A DNA stretch of 37,844 nucleotides from Chloroflexota bacterium (GCA_026709625.1 JAPOSR010000055.1:1-37844); one strand, 5' to 3'; shown: positions 8,968-17,466, numbered from the stretch's first letter. The notes: generated by a model from the letters alone, not told the origin. Numbers and translations: made by a program.

Positions 8968-9282
8968 TTGCTGTTTCGCATACGGCGCAGTCTATATCAT
9001 ATCACCGCATTCAACACTCCCGAAAAACAAGAGCGGAAGCTGCGGGATTATCGATATGCGCGGGCGGGTCGCTTTTGCAAAGGCATCGAAACAGCGCAAG
9101 CACGCAGCGATCAGCATCGTCGAACCAGCAGCAGAAGCCAACTGGCGCGCTTTGCCGCAGAATTCCACGAAGGCACTGATCGGTTCAACAGCGAGACGCT
9201 GGTTTACAACCTAACGCTGCCGCCCAGCCTGCCCAGACGCGAGCATCTGCGCGCCGACAAGTTGCTCGAGCGCGCCTTATAA
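8968..9282 (+). CDS. Doubtful small ORF, possibly a gene remnant
   Basis: A 104-codon frame with a TTG start and no convincing ribosome site. Its codon use resembles neighbouring genes (LVYNLTLPPSLPRREHL, KLLERAL near the end), but no family is recognised and there is no ATG inside. It is the only content I can see in the 345-base gap between the preceding fusion gene and tatA. It may be a decayed gene fragment or chance. Confidence 0.2.
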   Translation: MLFRIRRSLYHITAFNTPEKQERKLRDYRYARAGRFCKGIETAQARSDQHRRTSSRSQLARFAAEFHEGTDRFNSETLVYNLTLPPSLPRREHLRADKLLERAL

Positions 9283-9295
9283 AGATGCGAGCAGC

Positions 9296-9478
9296 TTAGG
9301 CAGTTTCTTTCTGTTCAGCTTCTTCTGGATTGCTCCTGGCACCTTCTTGCAGCCCCTTGCGGAAGTTGGCGACCGCAGAGCCAAGCTCGCCGCCGATGCG
9401 CGATACACGCCCGACGCCGAAGAGCAACACCACGATAACGAGTATGACAATCAGTTCAGTAGGTCCCAAGCTAGCCAC
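9296..9478 (-). CDS. tatA: Sec-independent translocase TatA/TatE
   Basis: This 60-residue protein is a classic TatA-family subunit: a short N-terminal membrane helix (LGPTELIVILVIVVLLFGVG), the hinge, an amphipathic helix (IGGELGSAVANFRKGLQEG) and a charged tail. TatA oligomers form the passage through which folded twin-arginine substrates cross the cytoplasmic membrane. The start is a GTG with AGGA 8 bases upstream. No tatC or tatB is adjacent, so this is an orphan copy; TatA and TatE cannot be separated by sequence alone. Confidence 0.92.
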   Translation of the reverse strand: MASLGPTELIVILVIVVLLFGVGRVSRIGGELGSAVANFRKGLQEGARSNPEEAEQKETA

Positions 9479-9514
9479 AATCGCATCCTGTCTCTGTTTC
9501 TTTGCATTGGCAGC

Positions 9515-9523
9515 AGTATAGCA
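9515..9523 (-). promoter_or_regulatory. Extended -10 promoter for tatA
   Basis: Read on the minus strand this is TGCTATACT, an extended -10 element (TGn plus TATACT). It would place the start of transcription about 30 bases before the tatA GTG. No matching -35 box at 17 bases is seen, as often tolerated with extended -10 promoters. Confidence 0.4.
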
Positions 9524-9585
9524 CGAAAACGCGTCAATGGGCTAGCCTCGTGAATTAACTGAAGAGCGATCGAGACGTTGTGGGT

Positions 9586-10038
9586 TTACTCGATTATGGT
9601 GCCGACCATGCCCTCACGGGCGAGGATAATGCCTTCAAGCCGCGCTATGCGCTGGTTGCTTTCGTCCACTTTGTCTTCGACGCGGCGGATGTCGTCGCGC
9701 AGTTCCGCGTTCTCAGCTTTGAGCTCGGTATGCGACTTTGCAATTTCGGCTTTGAGCTCAGTGCGAAGCGCCTCATTGTCGGCTTTGAGCTCGGTGCGAA
9801 GCGCATCGTTGTCGGCTTTGAGCTCAGTGCGAAGCGCCTCATTGTCGGCTTTGTGTTGCTGGCGAAGCGCCTCATTGTCCAACTTTAGCTCGTCACGCAA
9901 ATTCTTGTTGTCAGCCTTCAGCTCTGTGCGCAAGGCGGTGTAGCGATTCTCCAACACATATTGTATGCGCCATACTGCGCCCAAGACCGCCAGGATCGTA
10001 ATAACGAGATCCAAGGAAATGTTCGTGTCGAAATTCAT
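9586..10038 (-). CDS. Membrane-anchored coiled-coil protein with 11-residue repeats
   Basis: This 150-residue protein has one N-terminal membrane helix (about residues 9-26, LDLVITILAVLGAVWRIQYV) followed by an almost uninterrupted helix. The helix is built from near-identical 11-residue units of the form ALRTELKADNE, continuing into a less regular coiled coil (ELRDDIRRVEDKVDE). Eleven-residue (hendecad) periodicity gives a coiled coil with slight right-handed twist rather than the usual heptad. The ATG at 10038 has a purine-rich GGGGGATGGG upstream. No catalytic motif is present. A structural or spacer role at the membrane is inferred. The gene is followed on the same strand by tatA, about 107 bases on; coupling is uncertain. 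Confidence 0.75.
   Translation of the reverse strand: MNFDTNISLDLVITILAVLGAVWRIQYVLENRYTALRTELKADNKNLRDELKLDNEALRQQHKADNEALRTELKADNDALRTELKADNEALRTELKAEIAKSHTELKAENAELRDDIRRVEDKVDESNQRIARLEGIILAREGMVGTIIE
9715..9945 (-). repeat. In-frame 33-bp tandem repeats (7 units)
   Basis: Seven consecutive 33-bp units starting near 9715, 9748, 9781, 9814, 9847, 9880 and 9913 encode the 11-residue repeats of the coiled-coil gene. The middle units differ by only a few bases, so copy number may vary by slippage. The outer units are more diverged. Confidence 0.8.
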
Positions 10039-10219
10039 CCCATCCCCCCAACTTGTCCACCATTGAACTTAATTGAAGCCTAGCGCAGTACTGCCATGAA
10101 TTCAAACTCCGTAGGCGCTAACTTAAGGCAATTCCATACCGCGCCAAGAAGCTGTTGACCTGCGGCTGTAAAGGCTTCGGATCTTCTCGAGTGGCGAGTG
10201 AGCCGACACAAACGTCGTA

Positions 10220-10228
10220 TGCTACAAT
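10220..10228 (+). promoter_or_regulatory. Extended -10 promoter upstream of the bPH gene
   Basis: TGCTACAAT is an extended -10 element about 45 bases upstream of the ATG at 10274. No good -35 was seen. The surrounding 235-base gap (10039-10273) holds no convincing gene. Confidence 0.4.
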
Positions 10229-10273
10229 ATCAGCAATTCCAACCACAAAAGCGCACTCCGAGGCGCAATAGCG

Positions 10274-11689
10274 ATGTTCGACAGCGCCAGCCAGAAGCAG
10301 ATCAATCCGCGCTTTGCCGAACAGCGCGCAGGCGAAACCATGCTCGTCGATACGCGCCGGCATAGCTGGGCCTTTTGGCGCAGCGCCTGGCTGCCCGCCC
10401 TGCTTCTGCCGATTATGTGGCTGGCGGCAGCGCAAGCCTATGCGCAGGCGCTGCAACTGGGATTGCTGGGGCTTTCGCTGCTGCTGCCGGGCGCGGCGCT
10501 TGTCTACTTTTATTTGGAATGGCGCAACGATTCGGTCATCATAACCGACCAACGCATCATCCGCATCCACCGCACGATCGTGACCATGCAGCGGCAGATC
10601 TCGCAAGTCGGCATGGAGAGCGTGCACGAGGTCAATTTCGAGCTTCCATCGGGCGATATTTTCGCGCGTCTGCTGCGTTATGGCACCGTGATCGTCAAGA
10701 CGGCTGGCGCGCAGGGCAATTTGGAATTGGATCTGATGCCCCATCCCGAGCGCATTCAGCAGCTTGTGCTGGCGACGCGCAAAGGCTATGGCGAAAAGCA
10801 GGCGCAGCGGCATGGACAAATGGTGCGAGCGGAAATGCAGCGCTGGATGGCGGGCGAAGCCACTGACGGCGACTGGCGCGCGCAAGAGCCAGCCGACCAG
10901 CCGCCGCCCCGCCCTGTCCGCGGCAGCAACGGCTACCTGAGCGCCCGCATTGAGATGAGCAACGGCGACATCGTTTATCGCAAGCACATCAGCGTCTGGT
11001 TGCGCCACACAGCCATCCCGCTGGCGGTGACGCTTGTCGCGCTGGCGGCGCTGATTCTGACATTCACGGTGGTCGCGCCAGAGATGCGCGTGGCGACTTT
11101 CAGCATCGCCATGACCGCCCTGCTGGTCGGCAGCCTGGGTTATTATTGGTTGGATTGGGATTGGCGCAACGACATGTATATCCTGTCGGACGATACCATC
11201 ACGCTGGTGCACAAACGCCCCTTTTTCTTGCAGAATCTGCGTGATCAGATCCTGGTCGAGCGCATCGACAATGTCGAATCCAGCACGAGCGGGTTTGTAT
11301 CGGCGCTGCTGAAGGTCGGGGATGTGCGGATGTCGCTGGTGGGCGCCGACGAGGCCAAGCTTTTCACGCGCGTCCACAAGCCAGCGCAGATCCAGCAAGA
11401 GATTTCGCGCCGCCAGCACAACAAGGCGCGCCGCCGCGCTCGTTATGATGCCATGCAGCAGCGGCAGATCCTCGGCGACTATCTAACTATCGCAAACAGC
11501 GCTGCGCATCCCGCTAATCCAGCCACAGCCACCCAGCGCGACCTGCAGTCCAGCGCCGTCATCAACAGCGACCGCAATCGTCCGCCACGCCTGCCGCGCA
11601 AATTGGCGCCTCGTCCCGCCGCGCCCCGATCCGACAGCAGCTTGGCCAGTCCCAACAAACCGCGCCCGCCTCGGTTCCGCGCCAGGTGA
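10274..11689 (+). CDS. Tandem bacterial PH-domain membrane protein (YdbS/YdbT-like)
   Basis: This 471-residue protein contains two similar modules. Each has a pair of membrane helices (about 35-80 and 238-292) followed by a bacterial PH domain. The first PH reads LEWRNDSVIITDQRIIRIHR and the second DWRNDMYILSDDTITLVHKR; the WRND-(Y/V)-I-ITD pattern at the start of both marks the bPH2 type. The C-terminal 80 residues are Arg/Pro/Ala-rich and probably disordered. Related YdbS/YdbT proteins are membrane proteins of largely unknown role, some linked to bacteriocin resistance. The duplication within one chain is clear. The gene stands alone, converging with a GNAT gene. Confidence 0.8.
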   Translation: MFDSASQKQINPRFAEQRAGETMLVDTRRHSWAFWRSAWLPALLLPIMWLAAAQAYAQALQLGLLGLSLLLPGAALVYFYLEWRNDSVIITDQRIIRIHRTIVTMQRQISQVGMESVHEVNFELPSGDIFARLLRYGTVIVKTAGAQGNLELDLMPHPERIQQLVLATRKGYGEKQAQRHGQMVRAEMQRWMAGEATDGDWRAQEPADQPPPRPVRGSNGYLSARIEMSNGDIVYRKHISVWLRHTAIPLAVTLVALAALILTFTVVAPEMRVATFSIAMTALLVGSLGYYWLDWDWRNDMYILSDDTITLVHKRPFFLQNLRDQILVERIDNVESSTSGFVSALLKVGDVRMSLVGADEAKLFTRVHKPAQIQQEISRRQHNKARRRARYDAMQQRQILGDYLTIANSAAHPANPATATQRDLQSSAVINSDRNRPPRLPRKLAPRPAAPRSDSSLASPNKPRPPRFRAR

Positions 11690-11721
11690 CCGCATTCGAT
11701 AAAAAGCAGCCGCTCAAGCAT

Positions 11722-12756
11722 TTAGAAATCCAGCCGCATGTGCCATAGTTCGCGCCGCGCTTTGAATTGCTGTTGCCTCAGCAGATCACTGACGACCTCG
11801 TCATCGCGCGGGTGCTCGACCAGAATGGTCGCGCGCTCGTACCGAGAAACCAAGTTGTTGAGCAGCGCCTGAGCATAAGCGCGGTGGTCAATCTGCGGCG
11901 AGGCGAACATGCGCGCCTGCACCCGGCCGAAGCCGATGGGTGCGTTCTCCAACCAGCAAGACGCGAGAATTTCGCGGTCGGCAGCGCTGCGGATAATCAG
12001 CTTTTCGGCGCTGTTCATCGACAGCCATTGTTGCGCTCGTCGCCAGAGCGAAGGACAGAAGTCGCCGTGGCGCAAGGGCTTCAGCCAGCCCAACCCACCC
12101 CGGCTGTTGGGGCGAGCGGCTTGCGCCAGCGCAAACTCCGCCGCGCCTTCGTTGCGCCGCAAACGGGTGATATGAAAGTCGTGTCGGGGCGGTGTCGCTG
12201 CTCGCGCGCGACTGCTGCGCCGCCAGTGTATCCAGGCGCGTTCATAGCGAAAGCCGACCGCTTCGTACAAGCTCAGCGCAGCTTCGTTGGCGGTGTCGGC
12301 TTGCAGGATAACACGGGAAGCGCCGCGAGCCCGCAATGCCTCGATGCTGCTCGCCACCAATTGATGGGCGATGCCGCGCCGCTGGTGACGAGGATGCACC
12401 GCCACATTCGCCAACAGCCAGGTTTCGCCCAATTCGCGCGGGAAGTTGGCGGGATAAATCGATACATTGCCGACCAGCTCGCCCGCAGCCATATAGACAA
12501 AGCCGAGGCTGATGCCTTCTGCCAGTGAATTGAAGCGCGTGATAAGCCGCAGCGCCGCGCCCCTGTGGCTCAGGTAGCGCATCTCGCGAATGGCGGAATG
12601 ACCCGCGCTGTCCATGCTGTCGGCAAATGCCAGCTCAATCAGGTCGGCCAAGGGGCGCAGATCGCTGTGCAAATTAACCGGGCGCAGGCCGTCCGTGTCA
12701 GAAGCGGCTGTCGTTAATGCGCCGAGGCCGAGTCGTGCCACAATGTCGTATCCCAA
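11722..12756 (-). CDS. GNAT family N-acetyltransferase
   Basis: This protein of up to 344 residues has a GNAT domain (about residues 25-180) with a clear acetyl-CoA loop, VAVHPRHQRRGIAHQLV, and the following helix-strand pattern ending in YEAVGFRYERAW. The C-terminal half (about 190-344) has no obvious motif but may be a second, degenerate GNAT fold, as in tandem-GNAT proteins. The substrate is unknown. The start is uncertain: TTG at 12756 gives the longest form, GTG at 12741 a shorter one, and neither has a strong ribosome site. Repeat copy B lies just upstream. Confidence 0.8.
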   Translation of the reverse strand: MGYDIVARLGLGALTTAASDTDGLRPVNLHSDLRPLADLIELAFADSMDSAGHSAIREMRYLSHRGAALRLITRFNSLAEGISLGFVYMAAGELVGNVSIYPANFPRELGETWLLANVAVHPRHQRRGIAHQLVASSIEALRARGASRVILQADTANEAALSLYEAVGFRYERAWIHWRRSSRARAATPPRHDFHITRLRRNEGAAEFALAQAARPNSRGGLGWLKPLRHGDFCPSLWRRAQQWLSMNSAEKLIIRSAADREILASCWLENAPIGFGRVQARMFASPQIDHRAYAQALLNNLVSRYERATILVEHPRDDEVVSDLLRQQQFKARRELWHMRLDF

Positions 12757-12818
12757 GACAACGGATTAGCCCAAAGCCTAGTCGCAGTCGGCCGCGCTGT
12801 CAAGCTGGCCCAGCTCGC

Positions 12819-13020
12819 GGGAGTGGCTGGTTGCGTGGATATGGCAAGCAAGTCCCCATCCCCGGCCCCTTGACCCCAGAACGAGGGCAGGAGAGTTTTT
12901 CCTGCGCTCCCGCAGCATATAAGCCCCTCCCTAATTTTTGCGCCGCGTAGACACAGGCGGTCGGAGAGTGGTTTGGGGTGGGGGACAACGCAAGGCGCAC
13001 CCACAAAAATCGCCGCTCCC
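12819..13020. repeat. Intergenic TIR repeat, copy B (202 bp, with insertion)
   Basis: Second member of the repeat family. It starts GGGAGTGGCTGGTTGCGTGG and ends, reverse-complemented, GGGAGCGGCGATTTTTGTGG. The inner CTGCG-CTCC-CGCAG stem is kept while its loop differs from the other copies. Relative to copy C about 30 bases differ or are inserted near 12940-12970, containing GCGTAGACACAGGCGG. It occupies most of the 351-base gap 12757-13107; the remainder (13021-13107) is the leader of the next gene and is otherwise featureless. Confidence 0.75.
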
Positions 13021-13107
13021 GGTTATCGTCTGGCTTACCCTGTCTTGTCCGATGCGCTATTATTATTGATTACAACAAGGTGGGCAGCCGCGCGCAAGGG
13101 AGCGTAC

Positions 13108-14481
13108 ATGGGCTATAGAAGACTGGGTGGCAGACGAAATCGCGGAGCAGCCTGGCAATGGGGCATTTTGGGTTTCATCCCCGGCTTGGTATGCGGCTTG
13201 ACCGTCCTGCTGGCTGTCCTGGCAGAAGGCACGCTTCCCGCCTACTTCTTGCCGACGCCGCAGCCGCAGATCGTACAACAGGTCGTGCATGTTGTCATGA
13301 CGGCCACGCCCAACCCCAACCAGCAGCCAACAGAGCTGGCTCCGCAGGTGGTCATCATCACCGCGACGCCCTTTCCCACCTCGCAGGTCCAGCCGACCAC
13401 TGCGCCCATATCGGTGCAGATCCAGCCGACCGCCTTTCCGACCAGCCCGCCAACAATCATCCCGCAGCCCACAGCGCCGCCAGTCAGCGCCGTTCCTGAT
13501 GCGATGCTGCGGCTGCGCAGTGAAACAGCCACCATCCCCGGCGGCGTCTTCACCATGGGGACGAATCCTGCCGAAGTCGCCGAAGCGGTGCGCGAATGCC
13601 AGAGCAGCGGCGGGACCTGCCTGGCGCAGTACGCGCAAGACTCTTACCCCGAACACGATGTGCGAGTCGAGCCTTTCCTGATGGAAATCACTGAGGTCAG
13701 CTTTACACAGTATGTCGCCTTCCTCAACCTGCTGGGTCCCAATTCCCATCAATCCGCTTGTCCGGGCTTTTGGTGCATCCAGACGCGCAACGACAGCGAA
13801 GACGCGCCGATTGTATTTAATGGCAGCAGCTACAGCATCAATGTCGGCTTGGCGCAGCATCCCGTCTATGGCGTGAATTGGCATGGCGCGCGAGCCTATT
13901 GCGAAGCTGTGGGCAGACGCCTGCCGACCGAAGCCGAATGGGAGCGGGCTGCGCGGGCAGATGATGGGCGCATCTATCCTTGGGGCAATATCTGGGACAA
14001 TGCGCTGGCCAACACCAAATGGTCGCGCGAAACGCCCACCCACTTCCCCGTTGCCAGCCCTGAATATGAATTTGGCAGGAGTCTCTATGGCTTGTACCAC
14101 CTGGCTGGCAATGTTGCCGAATGGGTGAGCGATTACTACAGCGAAATGTATTATCAGCAGCAGGCGCAGCTGGGTTTGTCTGTCGAACCGACCGGTCCTA
14201 TCAATGGACTGGAAAAAGTGCTGCGCGGCGGATCATGGAACAGCGTGCCCTTCTTCAGCCGCGCAGTGCACAGGCAATCGTCCAATGAAGCGGAGTTCCA
14301 CCGCTGGGTGGGCTTTCGCTGCGCAGAAGACGCCCCCAATCCGGAGGCGACTGGCAGCTCTGACCTAAATCCGGCGACACTGGGCGTGGATGTGCCGGCT
14401 GCGCCGAGCATTAACGCGCCCCCGGCCAATGCCCAGCCGACATTGCCGCCACCGCCCGAATCGGCAAATGCGACCAGTTAG
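13108..14481 (+). CDS. Membrane-anchored FGE-sulfatase (SUMF1-like) domain protein
   Basis: This 457-residue surface protein has a basic N-terminus, one membrane helix (about 15-40, WGILGFIPGLVCGLTVLLAV) and a Pro/Thr-rich linker (about 45-135) with VxxTATPxPxxQ units. A formylglycine-generating-enzyme-like domain follows (about 140-410). Diagnostic segments are IPGGVFTMGTNP, YGVNWHGARAYCEAVGRRLP, TEAEWERAAR, YHLAGNVAEWVSDYY, VLRGGSWNS and VGFRCAED. The cysteine pair that catalyses formylglycine formation in true FGE lies just before the last motif; here that stretch reads SRAVHRQSSNEAEF, with no Cys. It is therefore probably a ligand-binding or other non-FGE member. The ATG at 13108 has AGGGAG upstream; an upstream extension would start inside repeat copy B and is rejected. 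Confidence 0.85.
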   Translation: MGYRRLGGRRNRGAAWQWGILGFIPGLVCGLTVLLAVLAEGTLPAYFLPTPQPQIVQQVVHVVMTATPNPNQQPTELAPQVVIITATPFPTSQVQPTTAPISVQIQPTAFPTSPPTIIPQPTAPPVSAVPDAMLRLRSETATIPGGVFTMGTNPAEVAEAVRECQSSGGTCLAQYAQDSYPEHDVRVEPFLMEITEVSFTQYVAFLNLLGPNSHQSACPGFWCIQTRNDSEDAPIVFNGSSYSINVGLAQHPVYGVNWHGARAYCEAVGRRLPTEAEWERAARADDGRIYPWGNIWDNALANTKWSRETPTHFPVASPEYEFGRSLYGLYHLAGNVAEWVSDYYSEMYYQQQAQLGLSVEPTGPINGLEKVLRGGSWNSVPFFSRAVHRQSSNEAEFHRWVGFRCAEDAPNPEATGSSDLNPATLGVDVPAAPSINAPPANAQPTLPPPPESANATS

Positions 14482-14503
14482 CGCAATGGCAGGAGCGAGT
14501 CCT

Positions 14504-15433
14504 ATGGAAGGCGAATATGTCCTGGTCGTTGGGTCATCGGCTCTGGAGATGTCTGGGCGCGCGATCGAAGCGCCTCAGCTGGGTGCCCGCCAACAGGGGC
14601 ATATCCATGTGTCGGCTGGCGGAGTCGCCCGCAATATCGCCGAAAATCTGGCGCGCCTCGACATTGACACTGTCCTGCTGTCCGCCGTTGCCGATGACGA
14701 ACTCAGTGATTACCTGGTGAGCCACTCCCAGCTGGCGGGCGTTGATTGTAGCCATGTGTTGCGCGTGACTGGCGAGCGAGTCGCCACTTCGCTGCTGCTG
14801 TATCATGCTGCCGAGAGTGTCACGCACCTGGATGATCTCGCTATCATGGCGGCGCTGGACTCTGATTATCTGCTGGAGCATGACTGGCTGTTCAAAGATG
14901 CCTCGCTGGTCGTCATTGATGCGACATTGAGCGAAGACGCGCTGGACACCCTGTTCGAACTGGCGCAACGATACAAAACGCCGGTCTGCGCCGACCCCAC
15001 AGCGCCGCGCCTGGCTCGCCGGTTGCGAAAATACATCGCAAACCTGTTCCTGATTGTGCCCAATGCCAGCGAAACGGCCGCGCTTTGTTCGCTGGACGAG
15101 CCAGCCACCGAACGCGAATCAGCCATCGGAACAGCGCAGATGCTGGTCAGCATGGGCTCGAACATCGCAGTGGTCACCTTGGGCGCGCAAGGCTTGGCCT
15201 ATGCAGACAGCAACGGCGGCGGCTACATCCGCGCCATTAAAACGGAGATCGTCGACACGTCCGGCGCGGGCGATGCCTTCTCTGGCGCGGTTATCTTCGG
15301 CATTCTCAACGGCGTACCCACTGACGAAGCCATGCGCCTGGGCGCGGCAGCCGCCTCGTTGACGTTGCAAAGCGAGTATGCTGTCTTGCAGTCGCTCACC
15401 CCCGACCGGCTCTATGACGAGTTGGGCATCTGA
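14504..15433 (+). CDS. PfkB family carbohydrate/nucleoside kinase
   Basis: This 309-residue protein has the ribokinase fold. The N-terminal strand VLVVGSSALEMSGR and the glycine pair in HIHVSAGGVARNIAENLARL form PfkB signature 1. Signature 2, DTSGAGDAFSGAVIFGI, contains the anion hole and catalytic base Asp257. An inner NASE motif (VPNASETAAL) is also typical. Overall it most resembles pseudouridine-kinase and related sugar/nucleoside kinases, but the substrate cannot be fixed. The ATG at 14504 has AGGAG at good spacing; ATG 14486 is an alternative. The gene follows the FGE-like gene by 22 bases and its 3' end overlaps the convergent glycosylase gene by 22 bases. Confidence 0.85.
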   Translation: MEGEYVLVVGSSALEMSGRAIEAPQLGARQQGHIHVSAGGVARNIAENLARLDIDTVLLSAVADDELSDYLVSHSQLAGVDCSHVLRVTGERVATSLLLYHAAESVTHLDDLAIMAALDSDYLLEHDWLFKDASLVVIDATLSEDALDTLFELAQRYKTPVCADPTAPRLARRLRKYIANLFLIVPNASETAALCSLDEPATERESAIGTAQMLVSMGSNIAVVTLGAQGLAYADSNGGGYIRAIKTEIVDTSGAGDAFSGAVIFGILNGVPTDEAMRLGAAAASLTLQSEYAVLQSLTPDRLYDELGI

Positions 15434-16323
15434 GGCGGATAGCGCTCAAGCACCCAGCGCAGCAGCGCAAAGTGCCCAGCCAAGCCCGCATAAGCGCCAT
15501 GCGCGCCCAATGCCTGCCTGACCATCCAAGCGCTTTTTTCGCCTTCGCCAGCGTAAAAATAAGCCTGCACAGCCGCTTGCAGCGCGACATCGTTTTCGGC
15601 AAGCAGCGGATAACAGCCGAATGCCCGCCCCACGCAATTGCCAGCCGTCCATGGACCCACGCCCTTGATCTGCATGAGGCTTGCGCAGGCAGCGCTGGCA
15701 TCCAAAGCGGCAATCGATTCCAGAGCGAGCGCGCCGGCCTCGACACGGCGAGCCAGGTCGATGATCAAGGCGCAGCGCCGGTCGGTGATCTTCAGTGATT
15801 TCAGCTGGCCAGGCGTGGCAGCCGCTAGCTGCGCCGGGCTCGGGAAGTCATAAATGGTTGCGCCGTCCGCAACAAACTCGCCCACCGCAAATTGACGCAT
15901 TAGCGCACGTTGCGCGCGCAAAGCCGATTTCCAGCTAATGTGCTGTTCGACCACCAGCGTGACCAGCGCTTCGAAGACACTTTCTGTACAGAAGAGCGGC
16001 AATCCCAGCAGTGGTTCGACCACCGACCAAAGCGATTCGTCTTTTGCGGCGTGGTCATAAAACGCCGATAGATCGCGGTCGAGCCCTAGCGTCTGGGCAG
16101 ACTTTTGGGCGATGGCAGCCAGCTCGCAATCGGCAAGCCCCACGCCACGAACAACGATCGCGCCGTCTTCTTGATGATAAGCCAGCGGGCGTCCACAGGT
16201 AAAGCGCCACAGCACACTGTCTCGCACTAGCATGCGCGCTGGATAGGCGATGCGCCTGACGATCTCGAGCAGCAAGTCGAAGCGGTAGGCGTATTCGGGC
16301 AGCGGCAGGCGAATTTCGCTCAT
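15412..16323 (-). CDS. alkA: DNA-3-methyladenine glycosylase II (AlkA/HhH-GPD family)
   Basis: This 303-residue protein matches the HhH-GPD base-excision glycosylases. It has an N-terminal AlkA-like domain (about 1-110), the helical core starting LVVEQHISWKSALRAQRAL, the helix-hairpin-helix LMQIKGVGPWTA (217-227) and the catalytic aspartate Asp245 in AENDVALQ. Such enzymes remove alkylated purines from DNA and leave an abasic site. The ATG overlaps the stop of the upstream CNNM gene by four bases (ATGA), so the two are likely co-translated. Confidence 0.88.
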   Translation of the reverse strand: MSEIRLPLPEYAYRFDLLLEIVRRIAYPARMLVRDSVLWRFTCGRPLAYHQEDGAIVVRGVGLADCELAAIAQKSAQTLGLDRDLSAFYDHAAKDESLWSVVEPLLGLPLFCTESVFEALVTLVVEQHISWKSALRAQRALMRQFAVGEFVADGATIYDFPSPAQLAAATPGQLKSLKITDRRCALIIDLARRVEAGALALESIAALDASAACASLMQIKGVGPWTAGNCVGRAFGCYPLLAENDVALQAAVQAYFYAGEGEKSAWMVRQALGAHGAYAGLAGHFALLRWVLERYPPQMPNSS

Positions 16324-17441
16324 TCCACGGCGGGTTCGGGCGACAGCGCTGCCTGTTGTCTTGCATAGCGGCGGCGCGCCAAGTCACGCAGGTCGGCAAC
16401 CCGGTCGGATTCATCCAGGATCTCGATACCCAGCAGGGTCTCGACGGCATCTTCTAATGTGATTAAGCCTGCCGTGCCGCCATATTCGTCGATGACCAGG
16501 AAGATGTGGTCTTGCTTGGCAATAAATTCATCCAGCACCTGCGCCACAGAATTTGTCTCTGGCACGACTTGCAGGGCGCGCGAGATCTCGCGCAGGGGCA
16601 CAGCGTGTTCGTCGGCGGCGGCGCGCTTGAAAATCTCATGCCTCAGCACATAACCGTGGATGTCGTCAGCCGATTCGCCATAGACCGGAATGCGCGAAAA
16701 TGGCAAAGCTGGGTGCGCGCGCATGATTTCGCCGACGGTCGCGTCAGCCTGAAAGCTCAGCATGACGGTGCGTGGCGTCATGATTGTTTCCACCTGGACT
16801 TCCGCCAGTTGCAGCAGGTTGGCGACGATGCGGTTTTCGCGCTCGCGTATGCCGCCTTCTTCAGCGCTGATGCGCGCCATAACCTGCAGTTCAGAGCGGG
16901 TCACTGTCGGCGCTTCTTCATCGGGGCGCATCGCGCGTGTGACAAATTCAAACGCGAAGACCGCAGGTTTGAACAAAACCAGCAGCCCGCGCAGCGACCA
17001 GGCGGTGAAGGGAGTCAGCGGCTTGGCATAAACCGCGCCCAGTGTCTTGGGAATAATCTCGGAGAAGACCAAGATCAGCAGAGTCAACAGCGCGGAAATA
17101 ATGCCAAAGAACTCGCTGCCGAAGATCGCAGTGGCTTCTGCGCCAGCGCCAGCCGCGCCGACCGTGTGCGCAATCGTATTCAAGGTCAATATCGCCGAGA
17201 TCGGATGTTCGACATTTTGACGAAGCCCCTGCATGATTTCGCCCGCCTTGCTGCCCTGGTCGACCAGCAGCTCAATGTGCGAAACAGGGGTCGAGAGCAT
17301 GGCCGCTTCCCAGACTGAACACAGAAACGACACGCCCAGCGCGATGACGATATAGAAAATCAGCGCGCTCCAATCGCCCGCGCCGCCTGTGCCGCTGCCC
17401 GCCGCCAATATGGGAATGCTGCTGTGTAGCAAGCTGTCCAT
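16320..17441 (-). CDS. CNNM/CorC-type DUF21-CBS membrane protein (hemolysin family)
   Basis: This 373-residue protein has an N-terminal DUF21 transmembrane domain (about 25-180, with SEIIPKTLG, the family hallmark) and a CBS pair (about 205-345, with VETIMTPRTVML, FSRIPVYGES, FLVIDEYGGTAGLITLEDAV). The CorC_HlyC transporter-associated domain normally found at the C-terminus is missing; a charged tail follows instead. Family members are linked to magnesium and divalent-cation export or homeostasis; the hemolysin name is historical. It is the first gene of a pair with the alkA-like gene. Confidence 0.88.
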   Translation of the reverse strand: MDSLLHSSIPILAAGSGTGGAGDWSALIFYIVIALGVSFLCSVWEAAMLSTPVSHIELLVDQGSKAGEIMQGLRQNVEHPISAILTLNTIAHTVGAAGAGAEATAIFGSEFFGIISALLTLLILVFSEIIPKTLGAVYAKPLTPFTAWSLRGLLVLFKPAVFAFEFVTRAMRPDEEAPTVTRSELQVMARISAEEGGIRERENRIVANLLQLAEVQVETIMTPRTVMLSFQADATVGEIMRAHPALPFSRIPVYGESADDIHGYVLRHEIFKRAAADEHAVPLREISRALQVVPETNSVAQVLDEFIAKQDHIFLVIDEYGGTAGLITLEDAVETLLGIEILDESDRVADLRDLARRRYARQQAALSPEPAVE

Positions 17442-17466
17442 GCAAATTCAGTTTTCGCTTATCGGG

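Noticed and set aside
9715..9945. Regular 33-bp repeats as a CRISPR array
   Set aside because: There are no unique spacers; the units are contiguous, in frame and code for an 11-residue coiled-coil repeat.
10118..11419. Long open frame on the minus strand opposite the bPH gene
   Set aside because: It is rich in His/Gln/Arg as expected of an antisense shadow in GC-rich DNA, and the plus-strand frame has clear bPH motifs.
12973..13107. N-terminal extension of the FGE-like gene
   Set aside because: It starts inside repeat copy B, lacks a ribosome site, and the ATG at 13108 has a good one directly before the membrane anchor.
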